This document shows, piece after piece, positions 1 through 7,778 of a DNA stretch of 55,378 nucleotides. Below the pieces are notes generated by a model, which was not told where the DNA came from, searched no databases, and saw only the letters and a program-made list of their open reading frames with translations. Location of the stretch: NCBI GenBank assembly GCA_016931225.1, contig JAFGFE010000011.1, positions 1-55,378 on the forward strand, written 5' to 3'. A program made the position numbers and the translations under genes. Source of the DNA: Candidatus Zymogenaceae bacterium. GTDB taxonomy: Bacteria; Desulfobacterota; Zymogenia; Zymogenales; Zymogenaceae. Within the stretch, counting starts at the first letter, position 1; the number at the start of each line of letters is the position of its first letter.

Positions 1-35
1 ACGGTAGCCGAGGAAAGCGTAGCGTAGTATAGTAG

Positions 36-338
36 AACCGTCTTGCAGGAAGGCAAACTGTCAACACAACTCGTGACTACCGCACATTATCGAAGGCTCT
101 TGAAAAAATGGAGAAGGATAAAATAATTGATCTTCACCAAGCATTGAAAGAGGGATTCGATAAAATCTACGGCTGGACGAGCGACGAAGGCGGCATCAGG
201 CATGGTTTTTTTGGTGAAGGTTCAGATGTTAATAAAGAGGACGCAAGTTTCATGCTGGTGGCGGCGTCCGCCTTTGTCAACTACCTCAAGGAAAAGGCCA
301 TCAAGGCGGGCGTGGACTTTAAAGCATCAGATTCCTAA
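36..338 (+). pseudogene. 5'-truncated abortive-infection (AbiJ-like) C-terminal domain fragment
   Basis: The frame is open from a stop at 30-32 to the TAA at 336-338. The part from about position 84 on reads like the C-terminal domain common in AbiJ-type and related abortive-infection proteins: an ALKEGF helix, then YGWTSDEGGIRHGFFGE, then a DASFMLVAASAFVNYL helix. The first ATG in frame (108) falls inside the conserved domain, because the residues before it (LSKALEKMEK) also fit the family, so an upstream portion is missing. The full proteins are several hundred residues; about 75-100 remain. Either the gene was broken here or the window begins at a rearrangement. No Shine-Dalgarno sequence precedes ATG 108. 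Assignment to the family is by motif memory; loss of function is inference. Confidence 0.6.
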
Positions 339-350
339 TCAAATAACCCC

Positions 351-845
351 TCACCTCAGCACCGGTTTCTCGCCGGTGTATGTTTCTATCAGGTCGGAAA
401 GCAGAGTCAGGAATTCATCCATGCCGGGCATGTCCCGGGCGTCGTTGATCCAGACCGAAACGTCATGGGTGTTTTCCCCGTCCTCAAGGATAAAGGTATA
501 CCGCACCTCGTCCGGTACGCCGGGGCGGTCCTCCGGGGACATGGAGGGGATATCCAGCGCCGTCACCGCGTCCCAGAGGCGCGCCGCCTCATCGTTTGTG
601 AGGGTGAAGTCCCCGTAATCGACAACGTCCCCGGCCGTCTCATGGGAGATGCTCAAAACACCGTCTCCCGTGAGCAGTGCCCGCCATGCGCCCAGTCCCT
701 GAATGTGATACGCCCCGCCGCTGTCGAAGATAAGGGCCTTTGCCGCATCTTCTCCGCCGCCGGCGCGTTCCCCGGGACAGGCGAGCAGAAAAAGCACTGC
801 CGGCATCGTGATCATGAAAAGAAGTTTTCTTATAATCGATTTCAT
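351..845 (-). CDS. Putative lipoprotein, function unknown
   Basis: This is a protein of about 164 residues with a basic N-terminus, a hydrophobic stretch and a lipobox (LLAC followed by PGE), so it should be exported, lipidated on the Cys and anchored in a membrane. After a Gly/Glu linker the mature part alternates charged and hydrophobic residues and looks like a small beta-rich domain; I recognise no family. An in-frame TTG two codons upstream (851) has a better spaced AAGGA, so the start could be there. It is followed on the same strand, after about 20 bases, by nothing but the truncated Abi fragment in the opposite orientation. It probably belongs to the transcript that comes down from the permease gene at 867-1376. 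Confidence 0.6.
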   Translation of the reverse strand: MKSIIRKLLFMITMPAVLFLLACPGERAGGGEDAAKALIFDSGGAYHIQGLGAWRALLTGDGVLSISHETAGDVVDYGDFTLTNDEAARLWDAVTALDIPSMSPEDRPGVPDEVRYTFILEDGENTHDVSVWINDARDMPGMDEFLTLLSDLIETYTGEKPVLR

Positions 846-866
846 GGGCAAATCGTATCCTTTCCG

Positions 867-1376
867 TTATCCGAAGACATCGAGCTTCACCCCGCTAAAG
901 AGGAACTGAGCCAACGCCCCGGCAATGGGGGGGAAGAAAAACGAGCAGGCGAAGCGAATGAGCGTGTATTTCCATCCCATCATGCCGATTTCCATGGGCA
1001 TGCGGGAGATGGCCCACACCGACCAGGCAGTGAGATAGGCCACCATGGTGCCGATGCCCGCCCCGGAGCGCAACAGCCCCGCAGCGATGGGCATGCTCAC
1101 GTACGGCCCGCCGGGGGTGACGGCCCCGGCCAGGGTGCCGATGATGATTCCCCGGAACCCGGATTCCCCCCCCACCCATCTCGCCACCGTCTCCGCAGGG
1201 ACCAATTCCTGGATCATGCCGGCCATGATGAAGGCGAAGATGAGAAGCGGGGTGATCTCCAGAAACAGCTTCATCCCGCTGGTGACGCCGCCTATGTGTT
1301 CGCCCTCGCCCCGGAAGTATCCGACGGCCAGAAGGACGATGGCCAGAACACCCATAATGATCGTGGGTATAAGCAT
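867..1376 (-). CDS. Half-size predicted permease (DUF318/ArsP-like superfamily)
   Basis: A membrane protein of about 169 residues with four or five hydrophobic segments. The segment with PLLIFAFIMAGMIQELVP, the glycine-rich LAGAVTPGGPYVSMPIAAG and the final FPPIAGALAQFLF are typical of the permease family PF03773, whose full-length members carry two such halves in about 300-350 residues. Only one half is present here, so it would have to work as a dimer if it transports. Substrate unknown; some relatives export organoarsenicals. The start at 1376 is chosen because AAGGAAG lies seven bases upstream; ATG 1409 and GTG 1418 are in frame but have no such site. Confidence 0.65.
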   Translation of the reverse strand: MLIPTIIMGVLAIVLLAVGYFRGEGEHIGGVTSGMKLFLEITPLLIFAFIMAGMIQELVPAETVARWVGGESGFRGIIIGTLAGAVTPGGPYVSMPIAAGLLRSGAGIGTMVAYLTAWSVWAISRMPMEIGMMGWKYTLIRFACSFFFPPIAGALAQFLFSGVKLDVFG

Positions 1377-1562
1377 GGGCGATCTTCCTTTTTTCTGTGG
1401 TTTATTCATGCCGATCACGTGCGGTGCGATGTGGTTTGGTCTCTCTTGTCGATGTGCCGGGGGTGCGTTTTTGCATCGACCGGCTTTTCGGGTCGATAGT
1501 ATCCATTCCCGGTGCCGGTGTCAATGGGAAATCCGTATCGAAAGGCGGCGGGGGAGATGCCG

Positions 1563-2459
1563 CTACGATTCCTCCTGCTGTCGCTTGAATCCTTCTGTGA
1601 GACTCTTTTTAAATCCGCCGGTGAAGTAGTTCTCCGGGATCTCTTTTGTGACCAGGCGGTCCTTCGGGATGTCCGGGAAGGTAAGCCCCAGCACGATGTA
1701 GAGGAAGCTCAGGATGACGTGAAATGTGGCGCCCCAGAGTATCTCCCGGCCGTCGTGGTCGTCGATGGTCAGCGCCGGAAACCGCCACTGGTCCCGGCCC
1801 GAGGCCTTCCTGATGTCGTCGGGGACGGCGAAGTCGATCCAGTGATAGTTCCGCTCGTCCAGGAAGGCGTCGAGCCCGGCGTAGACCAGCCGATCCACCT
1901 CCCAGTTGATGGCGACCGGCCAGCGTCCCGTAAGAAGGCCCACCGAGGGGTAGATGACCCGGCGAAAGGAGGTGAGGCCGTAGGCGGGAAGCGATCCCAG
2001 ATAACGGACGCTCCTATATGGGAGGCCGGTTTCCTCCCATGCCTCCCTCAGGGCCGTGACCAGATAATCCGCGGCGATGCGAAAGCCGCGCCGTCCCGAC
2101 ACACGTCGGCCCACGGAAAGGCCCCGCCCCCGCACCAGGGGGGACAGCCCCCAGGAGACCAGGGCGCCGTGCCGGTGATCCCGCCGGGAGAGGTGCCCGC
2201 CGGGAAAGCAGAGGTCTCCGGGCTGAACCACATGGGGCGAGCGCTTGGTGAGTACGATATCGCAGTCGCCCGATTCGTTGTATCGGAGCAGCATCAAGAC
2301 GCCGGACGTGGCGAACCGCACCCCTTTTTTCGACTCCTCGCTGATGGTGTTCTGTTTCTCTATGAAGTCATGGGGATGCTCGCCCAGCCGCCGGACGATC
2401 AGATCGGCGAATGTGCGGGGATTTTTTATACTATTTGGATCGACGGTAATGAGGGACAT
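1563..2459 (-). CDS. Nudix hydrolase, CoA pyrophosphatase-like, with an insertion in the Nudix box
   Basis: This 298-residue protein resembles the CoA pyrophosphatase branch of Nudix hydrolases, which cleave CoA into 3',5'-ADP and phosphopantetheine. The front of the domain is seen as ATSGVLMLLRYNESGD and PGDLCFPGGHLSRRD, and the metal-binding helix as TALREAWEETGL, which keeps the REUxEExGU core. In ordinary members the GG loop is followed within about ten residues by that helix; here about 35-40 extra, Arg- and Gly-rich residues lie between. Whether the insert keeps the site active is open. The C-terminal third is longer than in E. coli NudL. The gene starts seven bases after the stop of the exported protein at 2467, so the two are likely cotranscribed. 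Confidence 0.7.
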   Translation of the reverse strand: MSLITVDPNSIKNPRTFADLIVRRLGEHPHDFIEKQNTISEESKKGVRFATSGVLMLLRYNESGDCDIVLTKRSPHVVQPGDLCFPGGHLSRRDHRHGALVSWGLSPLVRGRGLSVGRRVSGRRGFRIAADYLVTALREAWEETGLPYRSVRYLGSLPAYGLTSFRRVIYPSVGLLTGRWPVAINWEVDRLVYAGLDAFLDERNYHWIDFAVPDDIRKASGRDQWRFPALTIDDHDGREILWGATFHVILSFLYIVLGLTFPDIPKDRLVTKEIPENYFTGGFKKSLTEGFKRQQEES

Positions 2460-2466
2460 ATTCCGG

Positions 2467-3462
2467 CTATTCCTTCCATCGGCGCTGGAGCGTCAGGTCG
2501 TTTGAAAAGGCCCACCGCTCCCCCGGTTCGTGGTACAGAAGTCCCACATCCGGGGCGAACGCCATCTCCAGCGTGTGAAGTGTATCGGGGGCGTCGAGAT
2601 CGAAGGTGCCGGTCAGGACGACCACGACGCACTCATCGAAGGTCTTTCCCCTCTGGGTGATGGAGTAGTTCATGTCGACGATCTCGGCCGTCGCCGGGTA
2701 TCCCATGATGAGATCGAACGTCTCCCACGAGGCGCCTTCGGCCAGGGGGAATTTCAGGAGATAGAGCCTCTCTCCTAATTCGTCCCGCCAGACCCCGGTT
2801 TCGTCCACGTAATAAAACACCTCGGACACCACCGGATCGAGGTTCTTGGTTTTTTCCGGCGTGTAGGGAACCGATTCCAGGCGAACGGTCACCCGGTTCC
2901 CCTCCCGGGCGATGACGGTATAGGTGTCGCCGGGGGTGTCGAATCCCTGGAGGAACCAGGAAAAGCCGGGATAGAGGGGGAAGTAGTCGTAATCGAGACG
3001 GGATGAATCCGTGGCAGTGATGAAGAATGTATATTTTTTTTTCGCTTCCACGCCCAGGGTATCGGCCTCGAACGAGTCGAGGAGTATCGTCCCCCGGTTG
3101 ACCCCGGCGGTGGGCAGCGCCCTGACCCGAACACATGTCTCGTTCGGGATATCCGACTCGATGCAAAGTTCTATCACGGCGCCGTCCATGACTCCCAGAT
3201 CCGAAAGGTCCCCGGGATTCATCAGGGCCAGGTGCTTCAGGGCGTATTCCTTGGGGGCGGGGAGGACCGTGAGAAGAATCGGCTCCGGGGACGCCGCGAT
3301 CGGCTCGTCCAGGGCCGACGCAATTGATGGAACGCCCGCGGCAAAAAGCGACAGCACGGCGTACATGCACAGAGAGAAAACAATCCGTCCGCCGGGGATG
3401 GATGAGCGTTCGTTCGTTTGAGCCTTTCTCGGTCGGCGATTTTTCATCTTTTTTATCCTCAT
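2467..3462 (-). CDS. Exported beta-rich protein, possible double-psi barrel domain
   Basis: A protein of 331 residues with a basic N-terminus and one hydrophobic segment (about residues 28-48, ending near ASA) that looks like a signal peptide, so it probably acts in the periplasm. Residues about 70-150 follow the pattern of a double-psi beta-barrel as in Cdc48/VAT N-domains: a strand, 'LSDLGVMDGAVIEL', a strand, 'RGTILLDSFEADTLGV', then a strand; this is a pattern match only. The rest is beta-rich, with YFPLYPGFSW and a closing VGLLYHEPG typical of small lipoprotein-like beta domains. Its ATG overlaps the stop of the oxidoreductase upstream (ATGA), which indicates coupled translation. A second start six residues in (MKNRR) is possible. 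No function assigned. Confidence 0.6.
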   Translation of the reverse strand: MRIKKMKNRRPRKAQTNERSSIPGGRIVFSLCMYAVLSLFAAGVPSIASALDEPIAASPEPILLTVLPAPKEYALKHLALMNPGDLSDLGVMDGAVIELCIESDIPNETCVRVRALPTAGVNRGTILLDSFEADTLGVEAKKKYTFFITATDSSRLDYDYFPLYPGFSWFLQGFDTPGDTYTVIAREGNRVTVRLESVPYTPEKTKNLDPVVSEVFYYVDETGVWRDELGERLYLLKFPLAEGASWETFDLIMGYPATAEIVDMNYSITQRGKTFDECVVVVLTGTFDLDAPDTLHTLEMAFAPDVGLLYHEPGERWAFSNDLTLQRRWKE

Positions 3463-4544
3463 GATTCGATGCGTTCTGCGGTTTTGTAAATCTCGTCCAC
3501 CAGACGGTGGGCGGCCACGGCGTCCTCGAAACCGGGGGAGTACGGTTTTTTTTCACACACCGCCTCGAGGAATCGGTAGTCCTCCATGACATAGGAGCCG
3601 ATGGACCGATAATCCTGGGCCTCGAAAAAGCCTTTAGCCTTCGGGTCGGAAAAAGACTGCATGTCCAGAAAGCGGGCGAGGACCTCTCTCTCGCCCGTGA
3701 AACACTTCTCGTCGTCTCCCCGAGTGACCTCCACCGGGCCGATGAAGTCGTGATCGGTGCCCAGAAAGAGCCGCTCGAAGACGACCTCCAGCCTGCGGTT
3801 GGAGACCCGGGTGACCATGTCGTGCCAGATCGACATCAATACCCCCTCGGCGCCGTTTTGAAACCGCATGTTCACCCGGGCGTAATCCTCGATTCCCCGA
3901 TGACCCGTCCGGTAGCGAAGGAGCGCCCGGTCGATATGGGGAGCGCCGAAAAAGGAGGTCAGGATGTCCAGATCGTGGATGCTGTGCTCGATAACGGTTC
4001 CGCCCCCGGCGACGGCGGTCTCCACCCGCCAGCGGGAGTCGTGCACCCCGCGGACGGGAAGGACCTGGTCGTCCCGCATGGCGATGAGGATGGGTGAACC
4101 GGTGTCCGATTCCTCGATGATCGATCGCATGTACGAGTATGTGGGGGAATGGCGAAGCACCAACCCCACGCCCCCCGTCACGCCGGCGTCACTCACCGCC
4201 CGGGACATCTCACACGCCCCCTCAAGATCGATATACAGCGGTTTTTCGCAGAAGATGTGCTTATTGTTCCGGGCCGCCTCTATAACCAGATCCTTATGAA
4301 AGGCCGTGGGTGTGGCGATGAACACCGCGTCTATGCGTGTGTCTTCCATGATTTCCCGGGCAGATGAGGCGATGCGATCGACCCCCATATACGTCACCAG
4401 GTTTTCCGCCTTCGTGATGTCCGGGTCGTACACCGAGCGGACATCCAGGTCTATCAGGCCCGAGTCCCCGATACCCTTGAGGCACAGGGCGTGGGCGGTG
4501 CCCAGAAGTCCCCCGCCGATGATGCCGATTGTCACGTCCGTCAT
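3459..4544 (-). CDS. Gfo/Idh/MocA family NAD(P)-dependent oxidoreductase
   Basis: A 361-residue dehydrogenase of the glucose-fructose oxidoreductase/inositol dehydrogenase family. Residues 4-20 form the Rossmann entry (IGIIGGGLLGTAHA). The family hallmark EKP is in 'HIFCEKPLYIDLEGA' near residue 98. A later 'GGTVIEHSIHDLDIL' segment contains the His and Asp that usually bind substrate. Members oxidise or reduce sugars, inositols and related polyols with NAD(P); the substrate cannot be read from sequence. The stop overlaps the ATG of the next gene by the tetranucleotide ATGA. It is the first gene of the minus-strand run that goes on to the Nudix hydrolase and perhaps the permease. Confidence 0.85.
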   Translation of the reverse strand: MTDVTIGIIGGGLLGTAHALCLKGIGDSGLIDLDVRSVYDPDITKAENLVTYMGVDRIASSAREIMEDTRIDAVFIATPTAFHKDLVIEAARNNKHIFCEKPLYIDLEGACEMSRAVSDAGVTGGVGLVLRHSPTYSYMRSIIEESDTGSPILIAMRDDQVLPVRGVHDSRWRVETAVAGGGTVIEHSIHDLDILTSFFGAPHIDRALLRYRTGHRGIEDYARVNMRFQNGAEGVLMSIWHDMVTRVSNRRLEVVFERLFLGTDHDFIGPVEVTRGDDEKCFTGEREVLARFLDMQSFSDPKAKGFFEAQDYRSIGSYVMEDYRFLEAVCEKKPYSPGFEDAVAAHRLVDEIYKTAERIES

Positions 4545-4812
4545 TGATTCTGCTCCACGCTGCCGTCAGGTGGATGAAAAAAAAGGGGGGATAGAATCTA
4601 TCCTCCGTATCCATATAAATTTACCACAAAATGACTGACCTCACAAGGAAAAGAGACCGTGGGTAGTGGGAAAGACACCTCCGTCGCCCGCATGCAGCTG
4701 ATCCGTCGGGGGTGAAAGGGACTTCGATTCATGGCGAAGTGACCGGAAATGGTTGACTTTTTTATTACCCTTTGCTATATATTCCCGAAGAGACACAAGA
4801 CTTCGGACGAAT

Positions 4813-5820
4813 ATGGCCGACGACGGAAAAACAGATCTGTATACCACCTACGACGCATTGATCCTGGCGGGTGATGGGAAGGGAAGCCGAGAAGTTTTTA
4901 ATGAGAACAAGGCGCTTCTTACCATCAAGGGCCGGCCGACCATTGGATATATTATCGAAGCACTCAAGAATTCCCGCCATATCCGAGATATCTACATCGT
5001 CGGACCGAAGGATCGTCTCGAAAGCGCCCTGGCGGGTGATTCGTCCTTGACCGGAGGCGGGAACGTGGTGATCCTCGAGCAGTGGAACAACCTGATCGAA
5101 AATGCACTGAAAGGGTATCTCTCCACGATACCCGGACATACCGTCGGGACCGATCCGGACAGCTATCTCAACACGCCCTTTGCGGATAAAAAGGTACTGG
5201 CCCTTTCCTGTGACATGCCGCTATTGACCCCCTATGAGATCGACGAATTCCTGGAGGGCGTCGAGCCGGACACATATGACTACCAGGCCGGAATTACCAG
5301 CGACGAAACCCTCCACCACTATTACCCGGATCGCAGGAAGAAGAGAAAGGGCATCAGGCATGCATACTTTCATTTCAAAGAGGAGAATTACCGCCAGAAC
5401 AATATGCATTTCGGGGCGCTGCTGAGGCTCAGAAACAAAATATACATCGAGAAGATGTATGAATATCGCCACCAGAGGGAGTGGAAGGACATTATCAAAC
5501 TGGTTGTGGAGATACTCCGTACCGAGAAGGGGAGTTATAAGGCCCTTTATTATTTTGCATTGTTTCAGATGTGCATGTCCTTTACGTCGAAGGGATTATA
5601 TCCACTGACAAACCTGTTTCGGCGGCTGATACACCTTTCGGACGTCGAGCGGTTGATAGGGATCATCCTGGGGACCCGTTTCAAGACCGTGGAAACCCAC
5701 TATGGAGGCGGCGCCTTGGATATCGACAACGAGGCGGAGTTTGAGGCGATCAGGGAAAATTTCGAAGACTGGGCGGCCTATCAGAGACGACTCTCCGAGA
5801 AGAATGTGAAAGAGACATAA
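4813..5820 (+). CDS. MobA-like nucleotidyltransferase family protein
   Basis: About 335 residues. The N-terminus 'YDALILAGDGKGSREVF' followed by 'NENKALLTIKGRPTIGYII' has the order of the NTP_transf_3 (MobA/IspD/GlmU-type) fold: a strand, a glycine loop for the nucleotide, a Lys, and a G(R/K)P motif. The loop reads LAGDGKGSREVF rather than the usual LAGGxGxRM. A metal-binding Asp is plausible in 'ALSCDMPLLTPYEID'. The C-terminal half is helical and not recognised. Related proteins transfer NMP to sugars, cofactors or alcohols. ATG 4813 is chosen; a TTG at 4753 in the same frame would add 20 unlikely residues. Monocistronic, ended by a strong hairpin at 5841-5880. Confidence 0.7.
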   Translation: MADDGKTDLYTTYDALILAGDGKGSREVFNENKALLTIKGRPTIGYIIEALKNSRHIRDIYIVGPKDRLESALAGDSSLTGGGNVVILEQWNNLIENALKGYLSTIPGHTVGTDPDSYLNTPFADKKVLALSCDMPLLTPYEIDEFLEGVEPDTYDYQAGITSDETLHHYYPDRRKKRKGIRHAYFHFKEENYRQNNMHFGALLRLRNKIYIEKMYEYRHQREWKDIIKLVVEILRTEKGSYKALYYFALFQMCMSFTSKGLYPLTNLFRRLIHLSDVERLIGIILGTRFKTVETHYGGGALDIDNEAEFEAIRENFEDWAAYQRRLSEKNVKET

Positions 5821-5840
5821 GGCCCCATCGATACACGAAA

Positions 5841-5880
5841 AAAAACAGCGGGGAAGCGGTGAGAGCTCCCCGCTGTTTTT
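5841..5880. terminator. Bidirectional rho-independent terminator
   Basis: A perfect 14-bp inverted repeat, AAAAACAGCGGGGA and its complement, with a 12-base loop. It has a T-run on the plus strand and an A-run upstream that serves as a T-run on the minus strand, so it can end both the plus-strand nucleotidyltransferase gene and the minus-strand genes from 7507. Confidence 0.85.
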
Positions 5881-5900
5881 TGTGTGATTTTTTTATGTGA

Positions 5901-6701
5901 TCAGCCGCGAGGCATCATGTGCCTGATGGGGAGGATCGATCGGGCGGCGCCGTCGGTTTCGTCGATCTCGATGATAACTCCATTGACGATCGCCGCGCCC
6001 ACGGCGGGTTTTGAGAAGACCTTCATACCGGTGGTGAAGCGCATGATCTCCTTTTGAATTTCAAATCCGGCCACCGAATCGTACGCCCCCACAAGGCCTA
6101 TGTCGGTGATCGTCGCGGTACCCAGCTTCGTGACGGATTCATCGGCGGTCATCACCAGGGTGCCGGTGCCGATGAGGGCCGTCACCTCGCCGTCGATGAA
6201 ATGCCGCATAGCCGCCTTCTCCGCGCTGGGGATGGAGAAAAAATCCACGATGATAATCCGCGCCTCGCTCCTGATGGTATCGATAATGCCGCGGATCATC
6301 GGAAACGGGTTATCCGGGAGTATCCGCTGGATGAAGGAATAGCCGGAGAGGTTGATGACACCCACCGGGACGCCGCCCGGTCCCGCGGGCACCACCACGG
6401 TCCCTTTCCCGGGGCTGTTTTCCGGCAGGTTGCAGGGCCTGAGGATACGGGGCTGGGTGTCGATGATATCCTGAAGGGTCTTTTGGTCCCACACGTTCTC
6501 ACCGGTGGTAATCACATCCACCCCGGCGTCAAACATCTCCCGGGAGGCGTCCTCCGACAGGCCAATGCCTCCGGCGGCGAAGTTGCCGTTCGCCACCACA
6601 AAATCCGGCTTCTCGTCTTTCTCAGACAAGTATTCCAGATATCGGGCCAGGGCCTTCCTTCCGGTCGAGCCGACGATGACGCCGGTGATGAGAATCTTCA
6701 T
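5901..6701 (-). CDS. YmdB-family metallophosphoesterase homologue lacking the metal site
   Basis: Length (266) and order of motifs match the TIGR00282/YmdB family, which uses two metal ions to cleave 2',3'-cyclic nucleotides or similar phosphodiesters. The shape is plain: 'GVIVGSTGRKAL', 'PDFVVANGNFAAGG', 'VDVITTGENVWD', 'LIGTGTLVMTADE' and 'TDIGLVGAYDSVAGF' line up with GDIVGSPGR, VANGENAAGG, ITLGNHTWD, VGTHTHVQTADE and TDVGMTGPYDSV. All of the usual ligands are changed: Asp8 to Val, Glu to Asn40, Asn to Phe41, Asn to Glu68, catalytic His to Asn69, His to Phe155 and both His of the HTH motif to Gly180 and Leu182. The fold residues around them stay conserved, so this looks like a kept pseudoenzyme, not a decaying gene. 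It overlaps the previous gene by ATGA. The family is certain; inactivity is inference. Confidence 0.85.
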   Translation of the reverse strand: MKILITGVIVGSTGRKALARYLEYLSEKDEKPDFVVANGNFAAGGIGLSEDASREMFDAGVDVITTGENVWDQKTLQDIIDTQPRILRPCNLPENSPGKGTVVVPAGPGGVPVGVINLSGYSFIQRILPDNPFPMIRGIIDTIRSEARIIIVDFFSIPSAEKAAMRHFIDGEVTALIGTGTLVMTADESVTKLGTATITDIGLVGAYDSVAGFEIQKEIMRFTTGMKVFSKPAVGAAIVNGVIIEIDETDGAARSILPIRHMMPRG

Positions 6702-7507
6702 ATCTCCACTTCCCGGATGCTCATGGTTTCAAGATGAAGCCTGGTAACGATTTTTCGCTTCTTGAAGAATCCGAGGTTTATCGCCTCGGTATCGCCGATC
6801 CGTTTTTGTTGAATCCGTGGATTGTGCACGTGGCCGAAAAAGGCGTAAGACGGCCGGTGGGTGAGGATATATTCCAAGAGGGCCGTACTTGATGATTCGT
6901 TTCGCTTGGGGATCACGTCAAAAGTCAGATCATCGTCCACCGGCGGGACGTGGGTGACGATGACGTCCACCGGTCCCAGCGACTCGATCCTTCTTTTGTA
7001 TTCATCCTGAGTGATTTCTCCCGGAAAGCCGATGGTGCGAGGGCCCGAAGGGAGGCCCGAAACCATCCCGATCGTTCGACCTGAAAGCCTGACGACCCCG
7101 CTCTCCACAATCCGGCCTGCTCCGTCGAGCATCTCTTTCATGACGGCCGGGTAGTCGTCGTTGCCGTAGATGATGTAGTTCTCCTCGGGGAGGATGGCAG
7201 CCAGCGCCTCATATTCTGCCGTTATCCTGGGGAGCATTCGCTGATACTTTTCCTCTCCGGGGGTGGTGATCTCCCTGAACGCCTCCCGGATCAGATCCAG
7301 GTTGCCGGTGACCATTTCCTTGATGCCTGCGGCAAGCTCCTCGGGTGTGAAGGCCGCAGAGAGGATGGCCTTGGAAAAATCTTCAAAGTCCATGAAGGTG
7401 AGAGTGTCCCCGGCGATGATCAGGGTGTCGTCGGGGTGAAGCGCCCGGGCGAGGTCTTCGTAGGCGCCGTGAATATCTGCGGCGAGGACGATTTCTCCAT
7501 TTCGCAT
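6698..7507 (-). CDS. Calcineurin-like metallophosphoesterase
   Basis: About 269 residues. The metal site is complete: 'LAADIHGAYEDL' (Asp11, His13), 'IIAGDTLT' (Asp34), 'IIYGNDDYP' (Asn), 'VIVTHVPP' (His) and 'FFGHVHNPR' (two His). The fourth motif is GNDD where most of the superfamily has GNHD, so the usual catalytic His is replaced by Asp; some phosphoesterase groups also vary there. Substrate unknown. ATG 7507 is chosen over 7546 because AAGGGAA sits about ten bases upstream and residue 6 already begins the first strand. The stop overlaps the ATG of the inactive YmdB homologue (ATGA), so the two proteins are made together and may interact. Confidence 0.85.
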   Translation of the reverse strand: MRNGEIVLAADIHGAYEDLARALHPDDTLIIAGDTLTFMDFEDFSKAILSAAFTPEELAAGIKEMVTGNLDLIREAFREITTPGEEKYQRMLPRITAEYEALAAILPEENYIIYGNDDYPAVMKEMLDGAGRIVESGVVRLSGRTIGMVSGLPSGPRTIGFPGEITQDEYKRRIESLGPVDVIVTHVPPVDDDLTFDVIPKRNESSSTALLEYILTHRPSYAFFGHVHNPRIQQKRIGDTEAINLGFFKKRKIVTRLHLETMSIREVEI

Positions 7508-7742
7508 ATGGTTGTTCCCTTCGCGTCCGGGGATGTGTGAATGCACCTTTTGCCGTGCATCGATACGAAAAATACCTCGATATACGATTCGAGAGCACCC
7601 TCAAATTGAGAGGCTCCCGTCCCGGTTGGAGCGATTATCCGGTTATATCACAGACGTACAGGTATGTGCAAGCGTCACGGGCGACAGTTGAGCCATCAGA
7701 GCAATTTTTCCGGTCGTTTTACCGGGAGGATTTCCATTCGCC

Positions 7743-7775
7743 TTGACAGGCCGTACTCCCCTCGGATACTATAAT
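7743..7775 (+). promoter_or_regulatory. Candidate promoter directly abutting the ydjC-like start
   Basis: A consensus -35 TTGACA (7743-7748) is followed by 18 bases and TACTAT (7767-7772); a TATAAT overlaps at 7770-7775 but at 21 bases. With the 18-base spacing, transcription would begin at or within a base or two of the ATG at 7779. No Shine-Dalgarno sequence precedes that ATG, so the transcript may be leaderless. Confidence 0.5.
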
Positions 7776-7778
7776 TTG

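Noticed and set aside
1-80. Intron or insertion-element end at the left edge, matched to the right edge
   Set aside because: An ACTGTCAAC stretch occurs near both ends (57-65, and on the minus strand near the right edge), but nine bases are too few, and no intron or transposase features are present.
465-2660. Long plus-strand reading frames opposite the permease and Nudix genes (465-1499, 1512-2660)
   Set aside because: They are rich in Arg, Gly, Pro and His and mirror real minus-strand genes; typical shadows in GC-rich DNA.
4753-4812. Extended N-terminus of the nucleotidyltransferase from a TTG start
   Set aside because: The added 20 residues are not family-like and a later ATG gives the usual distance to the first strand.
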